Origin: Bacteroidales bacterium
Lineage (GTDB): Bacteria > Bacteroidota > Bacteroidia > Bacteroidales > UBA932
Direction: 5' to 3'
Assembly (NCBI GenBank): GCA_015060245.1
Contig: SUYU01000008.1
Span: forward strand, 1 to 64,000
Length of the DNA: 64,000 bases
The translations under genes and the position numbers were made by a program. Shown here in pieces: positions 9,392-18,043 of this stretch (within the stretch, counting starts at the first letter, position 1; every line of letters starts with the position of its first letter). Under the pieces are notes generated by a model. It saw only the letters and a list, made by a program, of their open reading frames with translations, had not been told where the DNA came from and did not search any database.

Positions 9392-10441
9392 TTATTTGTT
9401 TCTCTCTGGACGAAGAGAACGCACAACCTCGCCTGTCTGCCACATCTCGCTCTCTCTCATCTCCTTAAGTTCAGCCTCAAGTTTTACTCTATAATCAGGT
9501 TTGCTGTTTGAATCAATTGAAACTTGAGCCTCACGGCCAGTTTTTACCTCCTCATACAACTCCTTGAATACAGGAAGTGAAGCATCCCTGAACTTTTTCC
9601 ACCAGTCCAAAGCACCTCTTTGTGCAGTAGTTGAACAGTTTGCGTACATCCAGTCCATACCGTTCTCTGCAATTAGAGGCATCAAACTCTGTGACAACTC
9701 CTCTACTGTCTCGTTGAAAGCCTCAGAAGGAGTGTGGCCATTCTCTCTCAATACCTGGTACTGTGCAGCAAAGATACCCTGGATAGCACCCATTAGTGTA
9801 CCTCTCTCACCTGTAAGGTCTGAGTAAACCTCTTTCTTGAATGTAGTCTCAAACAAGTAACCGCTGCCGATACCTACACCTAAAGAGATTACTCTTTCAA
9901 ATGCTTTTCCTGTAGCATCCTGATAGATTGCATATGATGAGTTCAAACCTCTGCCCTCAAGGAACAATCTTCTTAGTGAAGTACCTGAACCTTTAGGTGC
10001 AACAAGGATAACGTCTACATCTGCTGGAGGAACGATTCCTGTTCTGTCTGAATATGTTATACCAAAGCCATGTGAAAAATAGAGCGCTTTGCCAGGGGTA
10101 AGGTGCTTTTTCACTGTAGGCCAAACTGAGATCTGGCCAGCGTCAGAAAGAAGGTACTCGATAATTGTACCCTTCTCGCATGCCTCCTCAATGTCAAACA
10201 AAGTTTCACCTGGAACCCAACCGTCGGCAACTGCTTTATCCCAAGTTTTTGATCCTTTTCTCTGGCCAACGATTACGTTGAATCCATTGTCTTTAAGGTT
10301 TAAAGCTTGTCCGGGGCCTTGTACTCCGTAGCCGATAATTGCAATTGTTTCGTCTTTAAGTACTTCAAGAGCTTTTTTCAAAGGGAACTCTTCGCGGGTC
10401 ATTACCTGTTCTTCAATCCCGCCAAAATTCATTGTTGCCAT
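9392..10441 (-). CDS. ilvC: Ketol-acid reductoisomerase
   Basis: IAIIGYGVQGPGQALNLKDNGFNVIVGQRKGSKTWDKA...; IlvC signature. Confidence 0.97.
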   Translation of the reverse strand: MATMNFGGIEEQVMTREEFPLKKALEVLKDETIAIIGYGVQGPGQALNLKDNGFNVIVGQRKGSKTWDKAVADGWVPGETLFDIEEACEKGTIIEYLLSDAGQISVWPTVKKHLTPGKALYFSHGFGITYSDRTGIVPPADVDVILVAPKGSGTSLRRLFLEGRGLNSSYAIYQDATGKAFERVISLGVGIGSGYLFETTFKKEVYSDLTGERGTLMGAIQGIFAAQYQVLRENGHTPSEAFNETVEELSQSLMPLIAENGMDWMYANCSTTAQRGALDWWKKFRDASLPVFKELYEEVKTGREAQVSIDSNSKPDYRVKLEAELKEMRESEMWQTGEVVRSLRPERNK

Positions 10442-10499
10442 AATTATTTATAATTGGTTATATAATTAATAAATCCTTTTTCCTGTTTGTTGAAATTTG

Positions 10500-10745
10500 C
10501 TACGCCATGGCAGAGTATTGGACACTTCTGATGTCAATGATATTGTTCATCTGGCTTACTATTCTCTCAATGGCTTCCTGTGATGTGCTTGCACAGATCT
10601 GGTATCTGCTCTCGCCATCCTCCGATTGTGAAAGTACAAAACTCTCAACCGGAATATTCTTCTGCAGGTATAGCGACGTAATTCTGTTTAGAATGTCAAT
10701 CCTGTTTTTACCCAATGCAGTAACTGTAAATTTTTGTGCCTCCAT
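10500..10745 (-). CDS. ilvN: Acetolactate synthase small subunit, ACT domain only
   Basis: 81-aa ACT domain (TVTALGKNRIDILNRITSLYLQKNIPVESFVLSQSEDG) between ilvB and ilvC. Confidence 0.85.
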   Translation of the reverse strand: MEAQKFTVTALGKNRIDILNRITSLYLQKNIPVESFVLSQSEDGESRYQICASTSQEAIERIVSQMNNIIDIRSVQYSAMA

Positions 10746-10787
10746 ATATCTTTTCTTAAATTCGGTTCTCTATAAAGTATCTTTGAA

Positions 10788-12494
10788 CTATTTTTGTGGT
10801 TTCTCGTAAATCATCTCATCAAGGGTTGCGCCCGCCGGAATCATAGGAAATACGTTTTCATCCTCTTTAACCTCAACTTCAAGGAAATATGTGCCTTCTG
10901 ACTCAAGCATCTTCTTCACTTCAGCCTCAATGTCCGATGTTTTGGCAATCTTTGAAGACGGAATATTGTAGGCCTGTGCAACCTTCTGGAAATCAGGATT
11001 GTCGAGGTGTGTAAAAGCGTATCTTCTGTTGAAGAACAACTCCTGCCACTGTCTTACCATTCCAAGGAAAGAGTTGTTGAGAAGTACTATCTTTATGTCA
11101 ATGCCCGATTGCATGATGGTACCGAGTTCCTGCATGTTCATCTGGAATCCGCCATCTCCTAAAATTGCAATTACCTGACGGTCCGGATTTCCAACCTTGG
11201 TTCCAACTGCGGCAGGCAGACCGAATCCCATTGTTCCCAAGCCTCCTGAAGTTACAAAACTCTTGTGCTGGACAAATTTTGAGTATCTTGCGCTGAACAT
11301 CTGATTCTGTCCTACGTCAGTAACAATAATGGCATTTCCTTTTGTAAAGTCAGTAATCTTTGCTACAACCTGTCCCATAAGAACCTCTTCAGTGCTGTTC
11401 AATTTAGGATTGAAGATTCTCTTGTCCTCCTCAAGAATAAGTTCTTTTGCGAGGTCGAACCACTCCTTTCTCTCAACAAATTCAATCTTCTTTACCAATT
11501 CATTGAGAATCTCTCCAGCATCGCCTCTTAGTGGCAGGTGTGCCTTGATGTTCTTGTTTATCTCCGACTGGTCTATCTCTATGTGGATTACTTTTGCTTT
11601 AGGGGCATATCCTCTTGTTTCACCGGTAACCCTGTCGCTGAACCTCATTCCGACTGCCACTATAACATCTGCCTCTTGGGTCATTTTGTTGGGAGCAATA
11701 TTTCCGTGCATACCTACAGCACCGATATAGTTGGGATGGAACGAATTCATTACAGATACGCCCATAAGTGTTGCCGCTACCGGAATGTTACCCTTCTCAC
11801 ACAACTCCCTCAATGTCTCCTCTGCATTTGATATGGCAACACCGTGTCCCGCTATTACAAGAGGCCTTTTTGCCTCATTTATCATTTTGGCTGCCAAATC
11901 AATGTCGTTGCTGTTGGCATGAGTTTTCCTGATCTTTATATCCTTAATCAGTTCCTCTTTGTCATAATTGAAATCAGTCATTTCAACCTGGGCATTTTTT
12001 GCAATGCTTATAACAACAGGACCCGGTTTACCGCTCTGTGCAATGTAAAATGCCTTTGCAATAACTTCAGGAATCTCACTTGCCTTGGTAATCTGATAAC
12101 TCCACTTTGTAATAGGAAGTGTTATGCTTATCATGTCTGCCTCCTGAAAGAAGTTGGTTCCAAGTTTGTCGGCATTGACCTGTGCTGTTATGCAAATAAT
12201 TGGAGTTGAGTCCATCATTGCATCTGCAATTCCTGTTACAAAATTGGTTGCACCAGGACCGGCTGTAGCCATGCAGACACCAACTTTTCCGGTGGTTCTT
12301 GCGTAACCCTCAGCAGCGTGTACCGCTCCCTGCTCATGTCTTACAAGGATGTGATTTATCTTGTCGGTATGATTGTAAAGTTCATCGTAAAGCGGCATAA
12401 TTGTTCCACCAGGATATCCAAAGATGGTGTCAACACCTTCTTCCATAAGTGAAAGCAACAACGCTTTAGTTCCTCTTACCATATTCTGTTCCAT
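10788..12494 (-). CDS. ilvB: Acetolactate synthase large subunit
   Basis: FGYPGGTIMPLYDELY...LVRHEQGAVHAAEGYARTTGKVGVCMATAGPGATN; TPP-binding GDGGFQMNMQEL. Confidence 0.97.
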   Translation of the reverse strand: MEQNMVRGTKALLLSLMEEGVDTIFGYPGGTIMPLYDELYNHTDKINHILVRHEQGAVHAAEGYARTTGKVGVCMATAGPGATNFVTGIADAMMDSTPIICITAQVNADKLGTNFFQEADMISITLPITKWSYQITKASEIPEVIAKAFYIAQSGKPGPVVISIAKNAQVEMTDFNYDKEELIKDIKIRKTHANSNDIDLAAKMINEAKRPLVIAGHGVAISNAEETLRELCEKGNIPVAATLMGVSVMNSFHPNYIGAVGMHGNIAPNKMTQEADVIVAVGMRFSDRVTGETRGYAPKAKVIHIEIDQSEINKNIKAHLPLRGDAGEILNELVKKIEFVERKEWFDLAKELILEEDKRIFNPKLNSTEEVLMGQVVAKITDFTKGNAIIVTDVGQNQMFSARYSKFVQHKSFVTSGGLGTMGFGLPAAVGTKVGNPDRQVIAILGDGGFQMNMQELGTIMQSGIDIKIVLLNNSFLGMVRQWQELFFNRRYAFTHLDNPDFQKVAQAYNIPSSKIAKTSDIEAEVKKMLESEGTYFLEVEVKEDENVFPMIPAGATLDEMIYEKPQK

Positions 12495-12602
12495 AAATCT
12501 TTCTGATAAAATCTCTATATGTTTCTAATCTTATTCTCTTTTTCTTCCCATGCTCTCTTTTTATCTCTTCCTGCGGCCTGTGTTTTCGCAGACTCCGGCA
12601 AA

Positions 12603-14429
12603 TCAGTCAATCATTCTGACCGCACCTTTATCGGCCGATGACACTGCAAGGGCGTATGCTTTAAGTGATTTGCTTACGATTCTCTCTCTTGCGGCAGGCT
12701 GAAATGCTTTCTCTCCCTTTGCCTCCATGGCAGCCCTTCTTTTTGCAATCTCCTCGTCGCTTACCATGAAATCTATCTTTCTTTCCGGAATGTCAATTAC
12801 AATTGTGTCGCCATTTTCAACCAGGGCAATGTTGCCTCTGTTTGCGGCCTCCGGTGAGACGTGTCCAATTGAGAGTCCCGATGTGCCTCCAGAGAAGCGT
12901 CCGTCAGTCAGCAGGGCGCACTCCTTGTCGAGTTTCATGCTCTTCAAGTAAGAAGTAGGGTAGAGCATCTCCTGCATTCCAGGGCCACCCTTGGGACCTT
13001 CATATCTGATTACAACTACATCGCCAGCCTTGACCTTTCCTCCCAAAATTCCATCTACTGCCTCTTCCTGTGACTCAAAAACAACAGCCTTTCCTGTAAA
13101 TTTCAAAATTTTCTCATTTACACCGGCTGTCTTTACTATACATCCGTCAGGTGCAATATTGCCATACAGTACCGCAAGTCCTCCATCTTTGGAATATGCA
13201 TGCTCAATGTCCCTTATACAGCCATTTGCACGGTCCCTGTCAAGTTCTTTGTAGTAGTTGTTGCTGCTGCCCAATACTATATTGTAGTGGTTGCATGGTC
13301 CTGACAGATATTTCTGCTCATTCTCGCTGCAACTCTTTGCACCGTTGATGTCATTTGCCTCAATTGCCTCTTTCATTGTAGGGTAGTCAACCCTGTAAGT
13401 GCCTGTATTCAAGAAGCCTCCTTTTGACAATTCTGCAAGAATTCCCATGATTCCGCCTGCACGGTTGACATCCTGAATGTGATATTTTGAGTTGGGAGAG
13501 ACCTTGCACAATACCGGAATTCTGCGTGAAAGTGCATCAATGTCCTTCATTGTGAAGTTGACTCCGGCCTCGTGTGCAACTGCAAGGAGGTGAAGGACCG
13601 TATTGGTTGAGCCGCCCATTGCTATATCAAGTGACATTGCATTGAGGAATGCCTCTTTGGTTGCGATTGAGCGAGGAAGCACGCTCTCGTTGTCATTATT
13701 GTAGTATTCGTATGTATTCTTGACAATAAGTTCGGCAGCCTTCATGAAGAGGGCGCTTCTGTTTTTATGTGTAGAAAGGATTGTTCCATTTCCAACAAGC
13801 GCAATTCCAAGAGCCTCTGTAAGGCAGTTCATTGAGTTTGCTGTGAACATTCCTGAGCAGCAACCGCATGTAGGACATCCCTTTTTCTCAATCTGCTCAA
13901 GTGTATCTTCAGAAATGGTGGTGTCGGCACCCTTTACCATAATGTCAACAAGGTCATAAGACTCTCCGTTTACCTCACCTGCCTCCATAGGTCCACCGGA
14001 AACAAAAACAGCAGGTATATTCAGCCTCATTGCGGCCATAAGCATACCAGGAGTGATTTTGTCGCAGTTTGAGATGCAGATCATAGCATCTGCACAATGG
14101 GCATTGCACATGTACTCGACGCTGTCGGCAATAATATCCCTTGAAGGAAGCGAGTATAACATGCCGTTATGACCCATTGCTATGCCGTCATCTATTGCAA
14201 TTGTATTGAACTCAGCAGCAAAGCAACCAAGTTCCTCAATACGCTGTTTGATCTGTTGTCCTATATTATGAAGGTGAGTGTGTCCCGGTACAAATTGTGT
14301 AAATGAGTTTACTATTGCTATAATAGGCTTGCCCATCTGCTCCTCTTTCATGCCATTTGCTCTCCAAAGTGCGCGGGCTCCAGCCATCTTCCTTCCGGTT
14401 GTGGAAATGCTGCTTCTAAGTGGTCTCAT
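12603..14429 (-). CDS. ilvD: Dihydroxy-acid dehydratase
   Basis: [24 protein letters not shown]...[30 protein letters not shown]...[21 protein letters not shown]. Confidence 0.97.
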   Translation of the reverse strand: MRPLRSSISTTGRKMAGARALWRANGMKEEQMGKPIIAIVNSFTQFVPGHTHLHNIGQQIKQRIEELGCFAAEFNTIAIDDGIAMGHNGMLYSLPSRDIIADSVEYMCNAHCADAMICISNCDKITPGMLMAAMRLNIPAVFVSGGPMEAGEVNGESYDLVDIMVKGADTTISEDTLEQIEKKGCPTCGCCSGMFTANSMNCLTEALGIALVGNGTILSTHKNRSALFMKAAELIVKNTYEYYNNDNESVLPRSIATKEAFLNAMSLDIAMGGSTNTVLHLLAVAHEAGVNFTMKDIDALSRRIPVLCKVSPNSKYHIQDVNRAGGIMGILAELSKGGFLNTGTYRVDYPTMKEAIEANDINGAKSCSENEQKYLSGPCNHYNIVLGSSNNYYKELDRDRANGCIRDIEHAYSKDGGLAVLYGNIAPDGCIVKTAGVNEKILKFTGKAVVFESQEEAVDGILGGKVKAGDVVVIRYEGPKGGPGMQEMLYPTSYLKSMKLDKECALLTDGRFSGGTSGLSIGHVSPEAANRGNIALVENGDTIVIDIPERKIDFMVSDEEIAKRRAAMEAKGEKAFQPAARERIVSKSLKAYALAVSSADKGAVRMID

Positions 14430-14447
14430 ATCAGTTGGTCTCCAAAT

Positions 14448-14481
14448 AAAAAACTTGCCTATGGAAATCCATTAAGCAAGT
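14448..14481 (-). terminator. Attenuator intrinsic terminator upstream of ilvD
   Basis: Minus strand ACTTGC-TTAATGG-ATTT-CCATAG-GCAAGT followed by TTTTTT; outer 6-bp perfect stem (14476-14481 / 14453-14458), inner ATGG/CCAT, T run 14453-14448. Confidence 0.85.
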
Positions 14482-14502
14482 CAGTAATTTACATAATGGA
14501 TT
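14466..14502 (-). promoter_or_regulatory. Antiterminator hairpin competing with the ilvD attenuator terminator
   Basis: Minus strand AATCCATTA (14502-14494) is perfectly complementary to TAATGGATT (14474-14466), 9 bp. The 3' arm overlaps the 5' arm and loop of the terminator. Confidence 0.75.
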
Positions 14503-14510
14503 CTGAATCA

Positions 14511-14651
14511 CTATTTAATAATAATGACTGACAGCACCACCACCACGATGACGTCCAATATCTGCCCGCTCATCCTACCGAGCAGGCGCGACAATGAACT
14601 TATCGCTGCGAATGTTCTGTTTGCATTATTTATCATAGTTTCAGAATTCAT
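14511..14651 (-). CDS. ilv leader peptide (46 aa), branched-chain-residue-rich
   Basis: ATG at 14651-14649 to TAG at 14513-14511: MNSETMINNANRTFAAISSLSRLLGRMSGQILDVIVVVVLSVIIIK*. 12 of the last 15 residues are Ile/Val/Leu. Located between a promoter-like element and an attenuator hairpin upstream of ilvD. Confidence 0.85.
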   Translation of the reverse strand: MNSETMINNANRTFAAISSLSRLLGRMSGQILDVIVVVVLSVIIIK

Positions 14652-14667
14652 ATTCAGTTAAGTGGCA

Positions 14668-14702
14668 CAAATGTATAAATATTTTCAATATGTTGTAACA
14701 AA
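14668..14702 (-). promoter_or_regulatory. Bacteroidota-type promoter for the ilv leader/operon
   Basis: Minus strand TACATTTG (14675-14668) matches the -7 TAnnTTTG; TTTG at 14702-14699, spacing 23 nt (a little long). Confidence 0.5.
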
Positions 14703-14971
14703 TTATTACTTTTTTTATCTAAAATTTCTTCCGCTCCAATTTGCTTAAAAAGAGGTGTTTTTAATTTAAATTCAAATAATTTTGTCTATGTGTTTTTGTT
14801 TTGTTGTGTTTTGGTTTAAAATCATAATAATATATTTTGTTTTTATTAAGGATTGTAATTTTGTTCAAGGTGCGTTATTGTGCAACTATATTCGTTTTAC
14901 AGACATTATCTGCTGAATTATAATAGTTTTACCCACTCTTTGCGCATATAATATTCAGTTCAATTTTTCAA

Positions 14972-15002
14972 TTTGCATTTTTACACAATTTTTTTATCTT
15001 TG
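14972..15002 (+). promoter_or_regulatory. Bacteroidota-type promoter for the GNAT gene
   Basis: TTTG (14972-14975), 19-nt spacer, TATCTTTG (14995-15002), 50 nt upstream of the ATG at 15052. Confidence 0.6.
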
Positions 15003-15051
15003 TAACCATTGATTTATCGTATAATAGATTAGTTTCAAACAAGAGTCCATT

Positions 15052-15600
15052 ATGGAATATTCGTTTATACAAGCCAATCCAATTGACCATCCTGGTCTGA
15101 TTGCCTCTTTGGCTTCTCAAGTATGGAGAGAACATTATGGAGATTTGCTCCCTGCTGAACAGATTGATTATATGCTTGACAAGTTCCAGTCAGAAGTTGC
15201 TGTAAGGAACCAGATTCAAACCGGGGGATACATTTATTATTTATTATGTGTTGGTGCCAGTAATAATCATGGGAATGGTGCTGAACCGGTCGGTTATATG
15301 GGTGTGCAATTTGAGAATGAAAGAATTTTTCTGAGCAAGTTTTATATATTGGATTCTGCACGTGGCAAGGGATTAGGCAGTTATGCCTTTTCACTTTTGA
15401 AGGGGATGGGTGCCCGTTGGGGAGCAAAATCTGTGTGGTTGACGGTGAACAGGGGTAATGCCCAGTCTATAGCAATTTACCGGCATCTTGGATTTGCTGT
15501 TGTGCGTGAGCAGGTTGCAGATATCGGTGAGGGATATGTGATGGACGACTATGTAATGGAAATGGAGTTGCAGACAAAAAGTGAATCCCTGCCGGAATAG
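15052..15600 (+). CDS. GNAT family N-acetyltransferase
   Basis: FILDSARGKGLGSYAFSLLKGMGARWGAKSVWLTVNRGNAQSIAIYRHLGFAVV; acetyl-CoA-binding R/QxxGxG/A motif. Confidence 0.9.
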   Translation: MEYSFIQANPIDHPGLIASLASQVWREHYGDLLPAEQIDYMLDKFQSEVAVRNQIQTGGYIYYLLCVGASNNHGNGAEPVGYMGVQFENERIFLSKFYILDSARGKGLGSYAFSLLKGMGARWGAKSVWLTVNRGNAQSIAIYRHLGFAVVREQVADIGEGYVMDDYVMEMELQTKSESLPE

Positions 15601-15614
15601 ACTCCGGCAGGGAT
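15585..15614. terminator. Strong hairpin between convergent genes, overlapping the GNAT stop codon
   Basis: ATCCCTGCCGGA (15585-15596) / TCCGGCAGGGAT (15603-15614), 12-bp perfect stem, 6-nt loop; no obvious U tract. Confidence 0.6.
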
Positions 15615-15670
15615 CCGTCATTCAGTGTGGAACTTTGCCTAAACTTGAAGATAAGGTTATCAGCAGGTTC

Positions 15671-16813
15671 CTATTTCACCTCTATCAGTTCATATTGGCG
15701 TGTTCCAATGCCAATCTCTTCGGCATAACGCAGTCCTGCTTTCCAGTCTGTGTCGGGATGCAGAACCTTGAATTTGTCTTCAGATTCATGGCATGAGCAC
15801 TCATCTTTGTGGTTGTGACCATTGCCATGGTTGTAGCAGCCTGTATTTATGGCAGGAGCGCTGTTTACAAGATCTGCGCATGCCTGGTCAAGTGCCACAG
15901 GGTCAAATGAGGCCATCATTCCAAGGTCTGGAACAATTGCCACATCATTGTGACCCCAGCAGTCACACTCTGGCGATACGTTCATTACCAGACTTATATG
16001 GAAATGAGGTTTCTCCTTGAGTATGGCCTTTGAGTATTCGGCTATCTTATAATTAAGAACCTCAGAGGTATCCCACTCTGCAAGTACAGCGCCCTCATAC
16101 TGGCATAATGCAACGCATTGTCCACAACCTACACATTTGTCATAGTCAATCACTGCCTTTCTTGTTTCGTTTACGGTTATTGCACCATGGTTGCAGTTCT
16201 TTTCACAGATTCGGCATCCTATGCACTTGTCCATGTTGATTTTTGGCTGTGAAGAGGAGTGCAGTTCCAGTTTGCCCGCTATGCTTGCGCTTCCCATTCC
16301 AATATTCTTGAGGGCACCGCCAAAGCCAGCCTGTTCATGCCCTTTGAAGTGGCTTATGCTTATGAAGATGTCGGAATCAGCAATGGCCTGGCCAATCTTT
16401 GGGGCAGGACAATATTTTGCTCCTTCAAGAGGTATTGCCTGATAATTTGTACCCTTTACACCGTCGGCAATTATGACGTTGCAGTTAACCTGCAGAGGGT
16501 TGAATCCGTTTACAGTCGCACTTTTGAGGTGGTCTACTGCATTGTCCCTCTTGCCTTTGTACAATGTGTTGGCATCTGTAAGGTATGTCTTGGCGCCCAA
16601 AGAGTTAAGTATGTCAACAACTGTAGCCACATAATTGGGGCGTATGTATGCCATATTGCCGGGTTCTCCAAAATGAAGTTTTACCGCTGTAAACTTGTCT
16701 TTAAAATCAATCTGTTCAATGCCTGCCTGTTTGACAAGGTTTCGGAGTTTCTTCAAAAGGCTTACTCCTGGCTTTGTGCGCAGATTGGTGTAATAGACTT
16801 TTGACTTTTCCAT
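15671..16813 (-). CDS. DUF362 domain protein with 2x[4Fe-4S] ferredoxin domain
   Basis: DUF362 N-terminal region (SHFKGHEQAGFGGALKNIGMG) plus CIGCRICEKNC and CVGCGQCVALC clusters. Confidence 0.9.
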   Translation of the reverse strand: MEKSKVYYTNLRTKPGVSLLKKLRNLVKQAGIEQIDFKDKFTAVKLHFGEPGNMAYIRPNYVATVVDILNSLGAKTYLTDANTLYKGKRDNAVDHLKSATVNGFNPLQVNCNVIIADGVKGTNYQAIPLEGAKYCPAPKIGQAIADSDIFISISHFKGHEQAGFGGALKNIGMGSASIAGKLELHSSSQPKINMDKCIGCRICEKNCNHGAITVNETRKAVIDYDKCVGCGQCVALCQYEGAVLAEWDTSEVLNYKIAEYSKAILKEKPHFHISLVMNVSPECDCWGHNDVAIVPDLGMMASFDPVALDQACADLVNSAPAINTGCYNHGNGHNHKDECSCHESEDKFKVLHPDTDWKAGLRYAEEIGIGTRQYELIEVK

Positions 16814-16887
16814 ATTGCGTTAATGTATTCAATTAATAATCCTTTTCTTCAAGTGTTGGCCGACAGCCCCTGCCTTGTGCATTCCGG

Positions 16888-17871
16888 TTAAAGCGGGAAG
16901 TTCTCGCTGATGGTGAACAGACCGTACAATCCTCCTGTATGGATGAATAATATGTTGCTCTCTTTATTTATGTTGCCGCCTGGCTGCAACTCATTGTAGA
17001 GACCGTACATTGCTTTGCCTGTATACACCTGGTCAAGTATTACGCACTCCTGACGGGCAAACTTCTTTATGAACTCAAGTTCCTCCGGACGGCTCAACGC
17101 ATATCCGATTCCAACGTACTTGTCATTAATTTCAATGTGGGATTTGTCAAGACTCTTCTCTTTGTGCTCAGGTATGTACTGGAGGGCTTCTGTTCCGATA
17201 TTGTGCGCTATTTCAGTAAAATAGTTTGTGTCATCGCAGACAGCCATTCCGATAATTCTCTTGCCGAGGTTCATTACCTCATTGGCTACGTAGAGGCCAG
17301 CGTATGTTCCGCCTGATCCTGTGGCAACAACGATAGTATCAAATTTGATTCCCATCTCTTTTTCCTGCTCAAGGATCTCATTCATACAGTTGTAGTAACC
17401 GAGTGTGCCTATAGCATTTGATGCGCCTTCGGGAATGATATACGCCTTGTGGCCCTGTTTTTCATACTCTTTTGCCATTTCTGCCATTATCTCACCCCTT
17501 TGTTTGCTGTACTCCTCCCTTGTGCAGAACTTTACATCCGCTCCAAGAAGTCTGTCAATGAAATAGTTGCCTGCTACAGGAGGTGTATCGGATATCCTTA
17601 GAAGAACTGCAGATTTCAATCCATATAGTGTTGCTGTGGCAACTGTTGCCCTACAGTGGTTTGACTGTATTCCACCGCATGTTATAAGGGTGTCATATCC
17701 CTTTGATATGGCATCCTGTACAAGATACTCCAATTTCCTTATTTTGTTTCCGGATACTTCAGAACCAGTTTGATCATCGCGCTTGATCCATACATTTGCG
17801 TTCATCTCCTTGGAAAACTTTTCAAGTTTGTAGATTTTTGTTGGAAGATTGGCAATGTTGTATTTCTCCAT
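16888..17871 (-). CDS. D-cysteine desulfhydrase / ACC deaminase family PLP enzyme
   Basis: KRDDQTGSEVSGNKIRKLEYLVQDA...CGGIQSNHCRATVATA; DcyD/ACCD signature. Confidence 0.85.
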   Translation of the reverse strand: MEKYNIANLPTKIYKLEKFSKEMNANVWIKRDDQTGSEVSGNKIRKLEYLVQDAISKGYDTLITCGGIQSNHCRATVATATLYGLKSAVLLRISDTPPVAGNYFIDRLLGADVKFCTREEYSKQRGEIMAEMAKEYEKQGHKAYIIPEGASNAIGTLGYYNCMNEILEQEKEMGIKFDTIVVATGSGGTYAGLYVANEVMNLGKRIIGMAVCDDTNYFTEIAHNIGTEALQYIPEHKEKSLDKSHIEINDKYVGIGYALSRPEELEFIKKFARQECVILDQVYTGKAMYGLYNELQPGGNINKESNILFIHTGGLYGLFTISENFPL

Positions 17872-18043
17872 AATCTTTTGTTATTTTTAATTAATGGTTT
17901 GGTTAATTGTTTTAATTAAAAAGTAAGGTCAATCTGTTTGCATTTTGTTAAAAAAATGCCTTTGGTGTCTCAAATTATTTGAGCATATACCTACAAAAAT
18001 AACCCTTTTTTAGTACATTTGCTAAAATTTTAATAAAAAGAAG

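Noticed and set aside
16259-16804. 181-aa plus-strand ORF
   Set aside because: Antisense to the DUF362/ferredoxin gene, which has clear motifs.
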